Origin: Hymenobacter daecheongensis DSM 21074
Lineage (GTDB): Bacteria > Bacteroidota > Bacteroidia > Cytophagales > Hymenobacteraceae
DNA: 64,000 nucleotides
Assembly: GCF_900141805.1 (NCBI RefSeq)
Contig: NZ_FQYN01000008.1
Location: forward strand, 1-64,000
Direction: 5' to 3'
Positions 40,814 through 49,913 of the stretch are shown piece after piece; within the stretch, counting starts at the first letter, position 1, and every line of letters begins with the position of its first letter. The position numbers and the translations under genes are program-made. The notes under the pieces were generated by a model. The model did no database searches, had not been told where the DNA came from, and saw nothing but the letters and a program-made list of their open reading frames with translations.

Positions 40814-43342
40814 TTACCCTTTCTCAAACACCGGCTCAATCCGACCTTCCGCATTCACCTGCAATACCGCCTCGTAGCGGTTGCCGGTTTTGGCCGAGAC
40901 GAACCCGCGAATCACGCCGGTTTTGCCTTTGCGCAACAGCTGGTTCATCTGGGTGTCGCTCAGGGTTTTGCCGCCCCACTCGAAGGGGGCCCGGAACTGG
41001 CAGTCTTCGCGGAAGCGGGAGCAGCCCCAGGCGCTTGTGCCGCGCAGCATGGTGCCCAGCCGGCACACAGGACACGGAATCTGGCCGGGGTCCTGGGCGG
41101 TGGTGGGCTTGCTTTCGGCGGCCCGCACCAGCTCCAGCGTGTGCTGGGGCGTGAGGCGCACGGCGGCATCGAACTTGGTGCCGTCGTCGCTCACGTAGCC
41201 TTTTATAACGGGCGTGCGGCCTTTCGCCAGCAGCGCCGACACCTGCTTGTCCGTCAGATTCTTACTCTCGAACTGCGCAGGCAGCCGGAACTGGCAGTTT
41301 TCGCGGAAGCGGGAGCAGCCGAACGCCGTTTTGCCCTTCAGAATATGCCCCGTCTTGCACGCCGGACACGCGCCCAGGCTGCCGGCAATGGCCGGCGTGG
41401 CCGCTACCGCAGGCTTGGGGGCTACGCCTGGCTTGGCGGCCGTAGCCTCCGAAGCCTGGCCGGCCATGGTAATGTAGCGCCGCGAGCCGTCCTGCTTCAC
41501 CTCGTCCACCATCTCGCGCACCAGCATTTTCAGCTCGTCCAGAAACAGGCCCGAGTCCAGATTGCCGCTTTCGATCTGGCGCAGCTTCCGCTCCCACTGC
41601 CCCGTCAGCTCCGCCGATTTCAGCGTGGGGTTGCGAATCAGGCCGATCAGCTCGACGCCGGTGGGCGTGGGCAGGATGCGCTTTTTCTCGCGCCGGATGT
41701 AGCCGCGCTTAAACAGCGTTTCGATGATGGCGGCGCGGGTACTGGGCCGACCGATGCCGTTTTCCTTCATGGCCTGCCGCATTTCCTCGTCGTCGATGCT
41801 GCGGCCGGCGGTTTCCATGCCGCGCAGCAGCATGGCCTCGGTGTAGTCGCGCGGGGGCTGGGTTACTTTCTGATCGAGGCGGGGCTTGTGGGGGCCGCTT
41901 TCGCCCTTCTCGAACGAGGGCAGCACGGTGCTCACCACGTCGTCGTCGCCCTCGCCGGGCTTGGCGGTGCTGGGGGCCTGCTGGGCGGCTGGGTCGCCAT
42001 ACACGATGCGCCAGCCAGGGTTCAGTATCTGGCGGCCCCGCACCCGAAACGGGTGACCTGCGGCCTCAGCCGTCACGGTGGTGTTGCTTACCTCGCAGTC
42101 GGGATAAAAGGCGGCCAGAAAGCGGCGCACGATGATGTCATACACGCTGCTTTCGGTGCCGCCCAGCCCGCCCGCGCTGGCCCCGGTGGGGATAATGGCG
42201 TGGTGGTCGGTGACTTTGTTGTTATTGAAAACCTTCGGACTTTTCTTGATTTTGGCGGCCAACAGCGGCTGGGTGAGGCTGTGGTAGGCGCTCAGGCCCT
42301 GCATGATGCCGGCAATCTTGGGGTACTGGTCGTCGGGCAGGAAGGTGGTATCGACGCGCGGGTAGCTCACCACTTTTTTCTCGTAGAGCGCCTGCACGGT
42401 TTTAAGCGTGTCCTCGGCCGAAAGACCCAACTGGTTGTTGCACTGCACTTGCAAAGAGGTCAGGTCGAACAGCGACGGCGGCGACTCCAGCGCCTTCTTG
42501 ATTTCGACGCCCGTCACGGTCAGCGGAGCATCTTTCACGGCGGCCATAGCGGCATCGGCTTCTTCCTGGCTCACGAAGTAGCCACGGGCTTTCAGGCGGG
42601 CTTTTTCGTCGGGCTCGTCGTCGTCCTTACCCTTTTTCACGGGGGCTACGTGGCTGAACATGGTGCCCCGGTACTCGGTGCGCAGCACCCAATAGGGCTC
42701 CGGTTTGAAGTTCTGAATTTCGTGGTAGCGGTCCACGAGCAGGGCCAGCGTGGGCGTTTGCACCCGCCCGATGCTGAGCACCTGCTTCTGGCCGGCGGCG
42801 TATTTGAGCGTGAACAGGCGCGTGGCGTTCAGGCCCAGCAGCCAATCACCGGCGGCGCGGCTCTTGCCGGCCTGGTAGAGGTTGTCGAACTCCGAGCCCT
42901 CGCGCAGGTTGGCAAACCCCTGGCGGATAGCCTCTTCCGTCAGCGACGAAATCCAGAGGCGCTTGAAGGGCTTGCGGTACTTGGCCTCCATCAACACCCA
43001 GCGCTGAATCACCTCCCCTTCCTGCCCGGCGTCGCCGCAGTTTATCACTTCCTCAGCGTTGGCCAGCAGGTTTTTAATGACTGTGAACTGCCGCACCACG
43101 CCATCGTCGCGGCGCATGAGCTTGATGCCGAAGTTGTCGGGCATCATGGGCAGGTCGTGAATGCTCCAGCGCTTCCACTCGGGGCGGTAGTCTTCGGGCT
43201 CGCGCAGCTGGCAGAAGTGCCCAAACGTCCAGGTGACCTGGTAACCGTTGCCCTCGAAGTAGCCGTCCATCTTGCGGCTGGCCCCGAGTACGTGGGCAAT
43301 TTCGCGGGCTACGCTGGGCTTTTCGGCAATGCAGACTTTCAA
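40814..43342 (-). CDS. topB: DNA topoisomerase III with two C-terminal zinc-finger/repeat modules
   Basis: 842 residues. A type IA topoisomerase that relaxes negative supercoils and decatenates DNA. The TOPRIM domain is at the N-terminus (MKVCIAEKPSVAREIA with Glu7; NCGDAGQEGE, 101-110). The active-site Tyr327 lies in KVVSYPRVDT. GIGRPSTRAAIIETLFKRGY is the conserved region after the catalytic core. The C-terminal ~200 residues carry two similar modules, each a four-Cys finger (CPACKTGHILKGKTAFGCSR; CPVCRLGTMLRGTSAWGCSR) followed by a TDKQVSALL/SDTQMNQLL repeat, which probably bind single-stranded DNA. Length fits Bacteroidota TopB. Confidence 0.95.
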   Translation of the reverse strand: MKVCIAEKPSVAREIAHVLGASRKMDGYFEGNGYQVTWTFGHFCQLREPEDYRPEWKRWSIHDLPMMPDNFGIKLMRRDDGVVRQFTVIKNLLANAEEVINCGDAGQEGEVIQRWVLMEAKYRKPFKRLWISSLTEEAIRQGFANLREGSEFDNLYQAGKSRAAGDWLLGLNATRLFTLKYAAGQKQVLSIGRVQTPTLALLVDRYHEIQNFKPEPYWVLRTEYRGTMFSHVAPVKKGKDDDEPDEKARLKARGYFVSQEEADAAMAAVKDAPLTVTGVEIKKALESPPSLFDLTSLQVQCNNQLGLSAEDTLKTVQALYEKKVVSYPRVDTTFLPDDQYPKIAGIMQGLSAYHSLTQPLLAAKIKKSPKVFNNNKVTDHHAIIPTGASAGGLGGTESSVYDIIVRRFLAAFYPDCEVSNTTVTAEAAGHPFRVRGRQILNPGWRIVYGDPAAQQAPSTAKPGEGDDDVVSTVLPSFEKGESGPHKPRLDQKVTQPPRDYTEAMLLRGMETAGRSIDDEEMRQAMKENGIGRPSTRAAIIETLFKRGYIRREKKRILPTPTGVELIGLIRNPTLKSAELTGQWERKLRQIESGNLDSGLFLDELKMLVREMVDEVKQDGSRRYITMAGQASEATAAKPGVAPKPAVAATPAIAGSLGACPACKTGHILKGKTAFGCSRFRENCQFRLPAQFESKNLTDKQVSALLAKGRTPVIKGYVSDDGTKFDAAVRLTPQHTLELVRAAESKPTTAQDPGQIPCPVCRLGTMLRGTSAWGCSRFREDCQFRAPFEWGGKTLSDTQMNQLLRKGKTGVIRGFVSAKTGNRYEAVLQVNAEGRIEPVFEKG

Positions 43343-43438
43343 AATCGTTATTTCTCGCTGATTGGGATACTATTCCGGCTGGGGTGAGCCAGCCAGGAAT
43401 CAACAAAGATACGGTGGGAAAAGGTCGTTTCCGGCATT

Positions 43439-43488
43439 GCTAAAACGGGGTAAAAACACGTAACACCGTGCTTTTACCCCGTTTTAGC
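43439..43488 (-). terminator. Hairpin with 22-bp arms downstream of the oxidoreductase gene
   Basis: GCTAAAACGGGGTAAAAACA plus CG (43439-43460) and CGTGCTTTTACCCCGTTTTA plus GC (43467-43488) are reverse complements with a single mismatch, loop TAACAC. It lies 55 bases past the minus-strand gene ending at 43544 and just ahead of the topB start. Confidence 0.6.
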
Positions 43489-43543
43489 ACTCCAATTAGC
43501 CTGCAACCAACTGAGGCGGATTCTGATAGCAAACCCTGCTCCC

Positions 43544-44488
43544 CTACTCCACCAGCAGCACAATCTTCCCCGCCGCCCGGCCTTCTTCGCTGAGGCGGTG
43601 CGCGGCGGCGGTTTCGGCCAGCGGGAAGGTATGGGCGATGATGGGACGCAGGGTGCCGGCCTGCAGCCAGGCCGAAATCAGGGCCAGGTCCATGCCGCGG
43701 TTGGCGGCCAGGAACACGCTCATTTTCTTATCGGAGAAGACGGCAGCGAAGGTGCCGGTCAGGGCATCTTTGGGTTCGGGGGCGGTGGTTACGTAGCGGC
43801 CGTTGCGGCGCAGGGCGGGCCGGGCAGCCAGGTAGCTGCTCTTGCCCACGGCATCGAAAATGAGGTCGTAGCGGCTCAGGTCGCGGGTGAAGTCATACTC
43901 GTGGTGGTTCAGGATTCGGTCGGCGCCGAGGCTGCGCACCAGCTCCGCGTTGTCGGGCCCGCATACGCCGGTGATTTCGCCCGCGCCGAGGGCTTTGGCA
44001 ATCTGCACCGCGAAAGTACCCACGCCACCCGAAGCCCCGTTGATGAGCACCCGGTCGCCGGAAAGCTGCTGGCCATGATGATACAGCGCCTGCAAGGCCG
44101 TGAGAGCCCCCAGCGGCACGGCCGCCGCGGCGGCAAAATCCAGCTTTTCGGGAATGAATGCGAAGGTGCGCTCATCGAGCAGGGCATATTCGGCGTTGGC
44201 CCCGCCAATGCCTTCGGCCATGCCATACACCCGGTCGCCGGCTTTGCAGCGCGTCACGGAAGAACCCACGGCGGCTACCTCGCCGGCCACATCGCGGCCC
44301 GGTATTTTGGGAAAGTTCTGGCCCGTGAGCAGCTTCAGGCTGCCGCTGCGAATCTTCCAATCGACGGGATTGACGCTGCTGGCCCGCACGCGCACCAGAA
44401 TCTGGTCGGCCTGGGGCGTGGGCGTGGGCTGCTCGCCGTAGTGGAGCACATCGGCAGCGCCGTACTGGGTATAGTAAATGGCGTTCAT
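43544..44488 (-). CDS. NADP-dependent quinone-oxidoreductase-like medium-chain dehydrogenase
   Basis: 314 residues from the ATG at 44488 (MNAIYYTQYGAADVLHYGEQ), the standard start of this MDR subgroup; a longer frame to 44542 is unlikely. VNPVDWKIRSG and PGRDVAGEVAAVG are family blocks, and GASGGVGTFAVQIAKALGA is the NADP-binding Rossmann motif. The zinc-ligand cysteines of alcohol dehydrogenases are absent, as in quinone reductase (zeta-crystallin)-like enzymes. Substrate unknown; reduction of quinones or enones is typical. Monocistronic. Confidence 0.88.
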   Translation of the reverse strand: MNAIYYTQYGAADVLHYGEQPTPTPQADQILVRVRASSVNPVDWKIRSGSLKLLTGQNFPKIPGRDVAGEVAAVGSSVTRCKAGDRVYGMAEGIGGANAEYALLDERTFAFIPEKLDFAAAAAVPLGALTALQALYHHGQQLSGDRVLINGASGGVGTFAVQIAKALGAGEITGVCGPDNAELVRSLGADRILNHHEYDFTRDLSRYDLIFDAVGKSSYLAARPALRRNGRYVTTAPEPKDALTGTFAAVFSDKKMSVFLAANRGMDLALISAWLQAGTLRPIIAHTFPLAETAAAHRLSEEGRAAGKIVLLVE

Positions 44489-44581
44489 GGCAGCTGAGTT
44501 ACCTGATGATGGTGGCACTGGCATACGTAAGAAACGCAGCAAAAAGCTGATGCTGGCGGCCGCCCCTCACTACCTAGCAGC

Positions 44582-44619
44582 AAAAAAAAAACCGCCGCAG
44601 CCAAGGGCTACGGCGGTTT
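44582..44619 (-). terminator. Rho-independent terminator of the carbonic anhydrase gene
   Basis: On the minus strand the stem AAACCGCCGTAGCC / GGCTGCGGCGGTTT (one mismatch, 3-base loop) is followed by a run of about ten T residues. It lies 50 bases after the carbonic anhydrase stop. Confidence 0.85.
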
Positions 44620-44668
44620 CAACCACACTTAGAGACAAATACAAGCCCGGTTGCCCGAGCCTGTGGGG

Positions 44669-45421
44669 TTAGCCGGCCTTGTGCACCAGCGAAGGCTTGT
44701 CGTCCTTCGCGGTGCCGGGGGCCGACTTGGTTTCCGACGACTTGGGCTTGGCAAGCTTGCCGTCTTGTGCATCTTCCGCCACCTCTTCGGCATGTTCCAC
44801 GGCCTCCACGCCGTAGATGTGCTTGAACTCGTTGAGCGCACCGGTTTCCACTTCCAGGTCGTGCAGCAGGCCGTCGTGAATGTCGTAGACCAGGCCGTGC
44901 AGCTGGGGCGGCTTGGGGCCTTTCAGCGCATTCTGATATATGTTGGTGCTGGCGATGTTGCGCACCTGCTCAATGACGTTCAGCTCGACGAGGCGGCGCA
45001 GGCGCTGTTCCTCGTCTTTGATGCGCAGAAATTCGGTTTCGTGCAGGCGCACCACGTCGCGGATGTGGGCCAGCCAGTTGTCGATCAGGCCATACTGCTT
45101 GTTGGCCGCCGCTGCTGCCACGCCGCCGCAACCGTAGTGACCTACCACCATAATTATTTCTACCTCAAGCACTTCCACCGCATATTGAAGCACAGAAAGC
45201 AGGTTCATATCGGAATGCACTACCAGGTTGGCAATGTTGCGGTGCACGAACATTTCGCCGGGGCCGGTGCCGGTGATGGCGGAGGCTGGCACCCGCGAGT
45301 CGGAGCAGCCGATGAAGAGGTACCGGGGTTTCTGGCCCTTAGCCAGGCGGTGGAAATATTCGCTGTCCTTGGTCAGCTTTTGCTTCACCCATTCGCGGTT
45401 GTTGTCAAGTATCTTCTGCAT
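44669..45421 (-). CDS. can: Beta-class carbonic anhydrase
   Basis: 250 residues. It interconverts CO2 and bicarbonate in the cytoplasm. Zinc ligands and the catalytic dyad are visible: FIGCSDSRVP (Cys39, Asp41, Arg43) and VVGHYGCGGV (His95, Cys98). PGEMFVHRNIANLV is the conserved block between them. The core is normal length; the last ~40 residues are a charged Lys/Glu/Ala tail of no known role. It lies 105 bases downstream of the SulP transporter gene on the same strand, a pairing known from bicarbonate-linked SulP systems. Confidence 0.95.
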   Translation of the reverse strand: MQKILDNNREWVKQKLTKDSEYFHRLAKGQKPRYLFIGCSDSRVPASAITGTGPGEMFVHRNIANLVVHSDMNLLSVLQYAVEVLEVEIIMVVGHYGCGGVAAAAANKQYGLIDNWLAHIRDVVRLHETEFLRIKDEEQRLRRLVELNVIEQVRNIASTNIYQNALKGPKPPQLHGLVYDIHDGLLHDLEVETGALNEFKHIYGVEAVEHAEEVAEDAQDGKLAKPKSSETKSAPGTAKDDKPSLVHKAG

Positions 45422-45526
45422 GTGCGGCAGGCTAAAATTCAGTTCTGAGGGAGAATTTGAATGGTTTGGGAAGGATAAACCGGACAGAGGAGCGACAGGT
45501 TTTCGGCTGCTGGCGGCCCGCTCCGG

Positions 45527-47125
45527 CTAGTGGCTCAGGGCATCTACGTGGCGGATGCCGCGCAGTTCCAGCTCGATGCCGCGCTCGGGAGCCGTGATTC
45601 GGAAGTTTTCAATGGCCTCCAGCACGTCGTAGTCAATTACGGCCGAATCGGTGCCGTCGATGATGACGTGGGAGCCGGGCGCGAATTTTTCGAACGTGGT
45701 GACGATGCTGGCCTTGTTCAGAAAGGAGACGTGCTCACTGAGCTTGACGTGAATGACATTGGGCTGGTCGCTGGGCTCGTTGTGGAAGTAATAAGCCGAG
45801 TTCAGGTTGGCCTTCAGAATGTAGAAGATGCCAATGGCCAGGCCCACGCACACGCCCTTGAGCAGATCGGTGAACAGGATGGCCACCACCGTAATGAAAA
45901 ACGGCAGGAACTGCTCCCAGCCCAGCCGCCACTGCGAGCGGTAGAGGGCCGGCTTGGTAAGCTTGAAGCCGATCAGCAGCAGCACAGCCGCCAGCGCCGA
46001 CAGCGGAATCAGGTTTAGTATTGACGAGAGCACCAACAGGCTGGTGAGCAGCAGCAGGCCATGCAGGAAAGCCGATACCTTGGTCTGAGCGCCGGCATCA
46101 ATGTTGGCCGAGCTGCGCACGATAACGGCCGTGAGCGGCAGCCCGCCGATGAGCCCGCTCACAATGTTGCCCACGCCCTGAGCCTTCAGCTCGCGGTTTT
46201 GGGGCGTGTGGCGCTTGTGCGGGTCCAGCTTGTCTACGGCCTCCACGCTGAGCAGCGTTTCCAACGAGGCCACGATGGCAATGGTGATGGCCACCACGTA
46301 GGTGTTGCTGCGGGTCAGCGCCGACCAGTCGGGGAAGCGCAGCTCGCGGGTCAGGTCGGCGAAAGAGCCGATGGCGGGCAGCTTCACCAGGTGCTCGGGG
46401 CGCACCTGCAGCTCCGGGGCAATGCTTTTGAGCAGCAGGTTGAGCAGAATAGATACCACCACCACAATCAGAGCGCCGGGCACGAGCCGCAGGGCGCGGT
46501 TGCTTTTCACGGGCTTGCTGTCCCAGATCAAGAGCACCACCAGCGAAACCAGCCCGATAAGTGCCGAGCCCCAGCTGATGGCTTGGGTGGCCGCCACAAT
46601 GGCGGAAAATGTATTCTGGCCGTTGAACTGCAGGAAGTCCATGTCCTCGAAGTAGTCCGTATCGGCCCCGAAAAAGTGGGGAATCTGCTTCAGAATCAGA
46701 ATCAGACCAATGGCCGCCAGCATTCCGCGAATCACCGACGAGGGGAAATACATGCCGATGATTCCGGCTTTCAGATAGCCCAGCACCAGCTGCAGCACGC
46801 CCGCCACCACGGTGGCGGCCAGCACGGCCTCAAACGTGCCCAGCGTGGCCAGCGCCGATAGCATAATAGCCGTGAGGCCCGCCGCCGGCCCGCTCACGCT
46901 TAGCTGCGAGCCGCTCACCCACGAAACCAGCACGCCCCCCACGATACCCGTAATCACGCCGGAAAGCAGCGGGGCCCCCGAGGCCAGCGAGATGCCCAGG
47001 CACAGCGGCAGCGCCACCAGAAACACGACCAGCCCGGCCGGCGCATCCTTGGCCAGATGCTGCAGATAATTCAGGGAAGAACCCGAAGCCGTTGGGGTTT
47101 CGGGAGCCGGAGCGGTTTTTACCAT
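45527..47125 (-). CDS. SulP-family anion transporter with STAS domain
   Basis: 532 residues from the ATG at 47125 (MVKTAPAPETPTASG). The transporter core starts DAPAGLVVFLVALPLCLGIS, the SulP signature region, and has about 10-12 further hydrophobic segments; GLPLTAVIVRSSANIDAGAQTK is another conserved block. The C-terminal ~110 residues form a STAS domain (VIHVKLSEHVSFLNKASIVT, HVIIDGTDSAVIDYDVLEAI). SulP proteins carry sulfate or bicarbonate; the adjacent carbonic anhydrase argues for bicarbonate. A TACACTTG box at 47196-47189 (minus) is a possible -7 element. Confidence 0.92.
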   Translation of the reverse strand: MVKTAPAPETPTASGSSLNYLQHLAKDAPAGLVVFLVALPLCLGISLASGAPLLSGVITGIVGGVLVSWVSGSQLSVSGPAAGLTAIMLSALATLGTFEAVLAATVVAGVLQLVLGYLKAGIIGMYFPSSVIRGMLAAIGLILILKQIPHFFGADTDYFEDMDFLQFNGQNTFSAIVAATQAISWGSALIGLVSLVVLLIWDSKPVKSNRALRLVPGALIVVVVSILLNLLLKSIAPELQVRPEHLVKLPAIGSFADLTRELRFPDWSALTRSNTYVVAITIAIVASLETLLSVEAVDKLDPHKRHTPQNRELKAQGVGNIVSGLIGGLPLTAVIVRSSANIDAGAQTKVSAFLHGLLLLTSLLVLSSILNLIPLSALAAVLLLIGFKLTKPALYRSQWRLGWEQFLPFFITVVAILFTDLLKGVCVGLAIGIFYILKANLNSAYYFHNEPSDQPNVIHVKLSEHVSFLNKASIVTTFEKFAPGSHVIIDGTDSAVIDYDVLEAIENFRITAPERGIELELRGIRHVDALSH

Positions 47126-47357
47126 AAGAAAGGGAAACAGGCCTGCGCCTCCCATCAACCGACGGAGGCCGCAGGCCGCACTACCCTACAAGTGTACGCG
47201 CGGGGGGTTAAGACCGGGTTAAAACAGCGTTAAAAGGAAATTAAAACTCATTAAAGCCGCTTCAAGTCTCCTATAAGCCTGTTTGAGCCGATGAAGGAAG
47301 ACGTGCGGAGCCCGAGAGGTCGGCGGGCGGACAGTTTTTTTGGGGCCGCGGGCCGGT

Positions 47358-48764
47358 TCAGGACCGGGCGGCGGGCAGTTCCAGCGTCACCTGGGTGCCC
47401 TCGCCGAGCTGGCTGGCAATGCGCACCACGCCGCCGTGCAGCTCCATTATTTTGGCCGTGAGCGGCAGGCCAATACCGTGGCCGGGCACGTTGCGCACGG
47501 TTTCGGCCCGAAAAAATGGCACGAACACCTGCTGGCGGTCGGCTTCGCTCATGCCCACGCCCTGGTCGCGCACTTCCAGCCGCACCCGCCCCTGCCCCGC
47601 CGACAGTATGGCCAGGATGGGCGCATCGGTGCCGCGGGAAAACTTGCAGGCATTTTCGATGACGTTGAGAAAAGCCGCCAGCAGCAGCGGTTCGTTGCCG
47701 CTCACCACAAACGGCTGGCGCTCTTGCCCCACCGGCGGCTCGCCAAACTCCAGGTCGATGCGGCAGGTGGGCTGGCGGCGCTGCACTTCCTCGTGGGCCT
47801 GCAGCAGCAGCTCATCCAGCGGCACGGGCCGCAGCGGCACCTGCGAGGGGTCGTCGGAGGCGCGGGCAATCTGGAGCAGGCCGTTGGTGAGGTCTTTGAG
47901 CAGGCGGGCAGCATCCAGAGTGCTTTGCAGCACGCGCCGGTATTCGGCCGGGCTGCGCTCCTGCTGCAGCAGCGCCACTTCCAGCTCGCCGATGAGCACT
48001 GTGAGCGGCGTGCGTAGCTCGTGCGAAGCATCGCGCACGAAGGTGCGCTGGCCGGCAAAGGCCGTTTCGAGGCGGTTGAGCAAGCTATTGAAGCGCTGGG
48101 CCAGGTGCGACACCTCGTCCTGCCCATCGGCCTGGGAAAGACGGCGGTGCAGATCGGAGGCCGAAATGGCATCTACCTCGCGCACAATGCGCTGCATGGG
48201 CTGCAGGGCCTGCCGGGCAAAAAACCATCCCCCGATACCCACGATAATCAGCGAGATAAACAGGCCACCGGCCAGCACCTGCCGCAGCGTGCGCAGGTTC
48301 GAGCGGCTGTCGGCATCCAGGGAGGCGGCCACCACCACGAAGTCGCCGCGGCGGGCGTCGCGGTAGAGCAGGCCGATGATCTGGTGGTAATCCTGCTGGG
48401 CTTCGATGTGGCGGCCCACGCGCCGCACTTCCGCGAGCAGCGCCAGCGGCACCGGCCGCCCCGAGCCCTGCCCCTCGTGAAACACCTGCCGGTTGTGGCG
48501 GTCGAACACGCGCACTTCTTCCTCGGGCAGCGTGCGGTAGAATTGCCGCAGGTAGCGCCGGTACGAAATCTGACTTTCCTTGCTGCCCCGGTTCTCGCCA
48601 TCCAGATATACGTGCGCCACTACCCGCGCCCGCGCAAACAGGCTATCGGTGAAGGCACTACGCCGCGACTGGTAGGTGAAAAAGTAGATTACCAGCGAAA
48701 ACAGCAGCAGCGTAATGGCCAGAATAGCCGCAAACTGCCACGCCAGTCGGGTGCGGATGGTCAT
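47358..48764 (-). CDS. Two-component sensor histidine kinase
   Basis: 468 residues. Membrane helices lie at about 9-30 and 164-184, with a ~130-residue periplasmic sensor between them, followed by a HAMP domain (184-236). The phosphorylated His248 is in FVRDASHELRTPL (HisKA), and ATP-binding motifs follow (VIENACKFSRG, LEVRDQGVGM, GHGIGLPLTAKIMELHGG). The signal is unknown. It follows its response regulator on the same strand after a 163-base spacer filled by ATGTGG-type repeats. Confidence 0.93.
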   Translation of the reverse strand: MTIRTRLAWQFAAILAITLLLFSLVIYFFTYQSRRSAFTDSLFARARVVAHVYLDGENRGSKESQISYRRYLRQFYRTLPEEEVRVFDRHNRQVFHEGQGSGRPVPLALLAEVRRVGRHIEAQQDYHQIIGLLYRDARRGDFVVVAASLDADSRSNLRTLRQVLAGGLFISLIIVGIGGWFFARQALQPMQRIVREVDAISASDLHRRLSQADGQDEVSHLAQRFNSLLNRLETAFAGQRTFVRDASHELRTPLTVLIGELEVALLQQERSPAEYRRVLQSTLDAARLLKDLTNGLLQIARASDDPSQVPLRPVPLDELLLQAHEEVQRRQPTCRIDLEFGEPPVGQERQPFVVSGNEPLLLAAFLNVIENACKFSRGTDAPILAILSAGQGRVRLEVRDQGVGMSEADRQQVFVPFFRAETVRNVPGHGIGLPLTAKIMELHGGVVRIASQLGEGTQVTLELPAARS

Positions 48765-48769
48765 TTTTT

Positions 48770-48930
48770 AATGTGGAGGATGTGGAGAATGTGAGAAATG
48801 TAGGGGATGTGGAAATGTGAGGACTGTGGAAAATGTGCTGATGTGAGCAAAAAAGCTACGAGTGCAGGTTCGCGGATAATTCATTTCCCACATTCTCCAC
48901 ATCAGCACATTTATCACATTCCTCACATTA
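48770..48930. repeat. ATGTGG-type low-complexity inverted repeat between regulator and kinase genes
   Basis: Degenerate units of ATGTG(G/A)(A/G)GAATGTG run along 48772-48840. The right side, 48886-48927, holds the complement (CCCACATTCTCCACATCAGC, then ACATTTATCACATTCCTCAC). AATGTGAGGACTGTGGAAAA against TTTATCACATTCCTCACATT shows the imperfect pairing. It occupies the whole spacer within the presumed two-gene operon. Confidence 0.7.
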
Positions 48931-49611
48931 AAAACCCTCCTCCTTCATCACGTAGCCCATGCCCACCAGCGTATGGATGAGCTTGGGGGTGAAATCTTTG
49001 TCCACTTTTTTGCGCAGGAAGTTGATGTACACGTCGATGACGTTGGAGCCGGTGTCGAAGCTGGTTTCCCAGACCTGCTCCAAAATATCGACCCTGGACA
49101 CTACGCGGTTTTGGTTGCGGAGCAAGTATTCGAGCAGGGCAAACTCGCGGGCGGTGAGCTGAATGGCGTGGCCGGCCCGCTGCACCAGCTTGCGGGCGGG
49201 GTCCAGAGTGAGGTCGGCCAGCTGCAGCACGGTGCCGGGCGTGGGGACCTCGTGCCGGCGGCGGGCCAGCGCCCGGATGCGGGCCAGCAGCTCCTGAAAG
49301 GCGAAAGGCTTCACCAGATAATCGTCGGCCCCGGCATCGAGGCCACGGATTTTGTCGTCGGTTTCGCCCAGGGCCGTCAGCATCAGAATGGGCACCTTGG
49401 TGTTCTGGGCCCGCACCTGCCGGCACACTTCCAGCCCGTTCAGGCCGGGCAGCAGGTTGTCAAGAATGATCAGGTCGTAGCTGTTGCTCAGGGCCAGGCG
49501 CATTCCCGTGAGGCCATCGGCGGCCGTATCGACGCTGTGGTCTTGCTCGGTGAGACCTTTTTGCAGGAACGAGGCCACTTTGGGCTCATCCTCGACCAGC
49601 AGAATTTTCAT
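48928..49611 (-). CDS. OmpR/PhoB-family response regulator
   Basis: 227 residues from the ATG at 49611 (MKILLVEDEPKVASFLQKGL); an in-frame ATG 24 bases earlier is possible. The receiver domain has acidic residues E7/D8, phospho-acceptor Asp51 in LIILDNLLPG, and conserved Thr/Lys (MLTALGETDD, YLVKPFAF). The C-terminal half is a winged helix (LTAREFALLEYLLRNQNRVVS, NVIDVYINFLRKKVD). Partner of the kinase that follows. TACCTTCG on the minus strand (49650-49643) is a -7-like box 31 bases before the start. Confidence 0.94.
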   Translation of the reverse strand: MKILLVEDEPKVASFLQKGLTEQDHSVDTAADGLTGMRLALSNSYDLIILDNLLPGLNGLEVCRQVRAQNTKVPILMLTALGETDDKIRGLDAGADDYLVKPFAFQELLARIRALARRRHEVPTPGTVLQLADLTLDPARKLVQRAGHAIQLTAREFALLEYLLRNQNRVVSRVDILEQVWETSFDTGSNVIDVYINFLRKKVDKDFTPKLIHTLVGMGYVMKEEGF

Positions 49612-49768
49612 GCGCGGATGCTTTGGTGGTGACAAGTAACCCCGAAGGTAGGCAGTTCGACCGGCAAGCAGCCACCCAGACCGGCCAATTGGCCCGGCAG
49701 GCCCGTTTGGGCGGCCCCATCACATCATCATGCAGTACAATAATTTAAAAGAATAATTTAAAAATAAC

Positions 49769-49799
49769 TTGACATTACCGACTCTATCCAATACGTTTA
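49769..49799 (+). promoter_or_regulatory. Promoter of the exopolysaccharide cluster: TTG-N20-TACGTTTA
   Basis: TTG (49769-49771) and TACGTTTA (49792-49799) are 20 bases apart and agree with TTG ... TAnnTTTG at all but the last base. It lies in an AT-rich stretch about 115 bases before the first EPS gene, leaving a leader that contains no recognised element. Confidence 0.55.
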
Positions 49800-49913
49800 T
49801 GAAAATATTCTATTACAGGGTATTTTCTCTCTTTCCGCGTTCATTGTCTGTTTTTGAGTTGCTTAAACTCCTCCGATTCAGCCGATGCCTCCGTCTGCCA
49901 AAGCCTGAATTCC

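Noticed and set aside
40814..43342. Loss of a metal-binding Asp in the topoisomerase TOPRIM motif (GDAGQEGE)
   Set aside because: As far as I recall, DAGxEGE is the normal form in many TopB-like enzymes, so it is not a defect.
41141..43387. 748-codon plus-strand open frame across topB
   Set aside because: The minus strand carries an unambiguous topoisomerase III; the plus frame is a codon-bias shadow.
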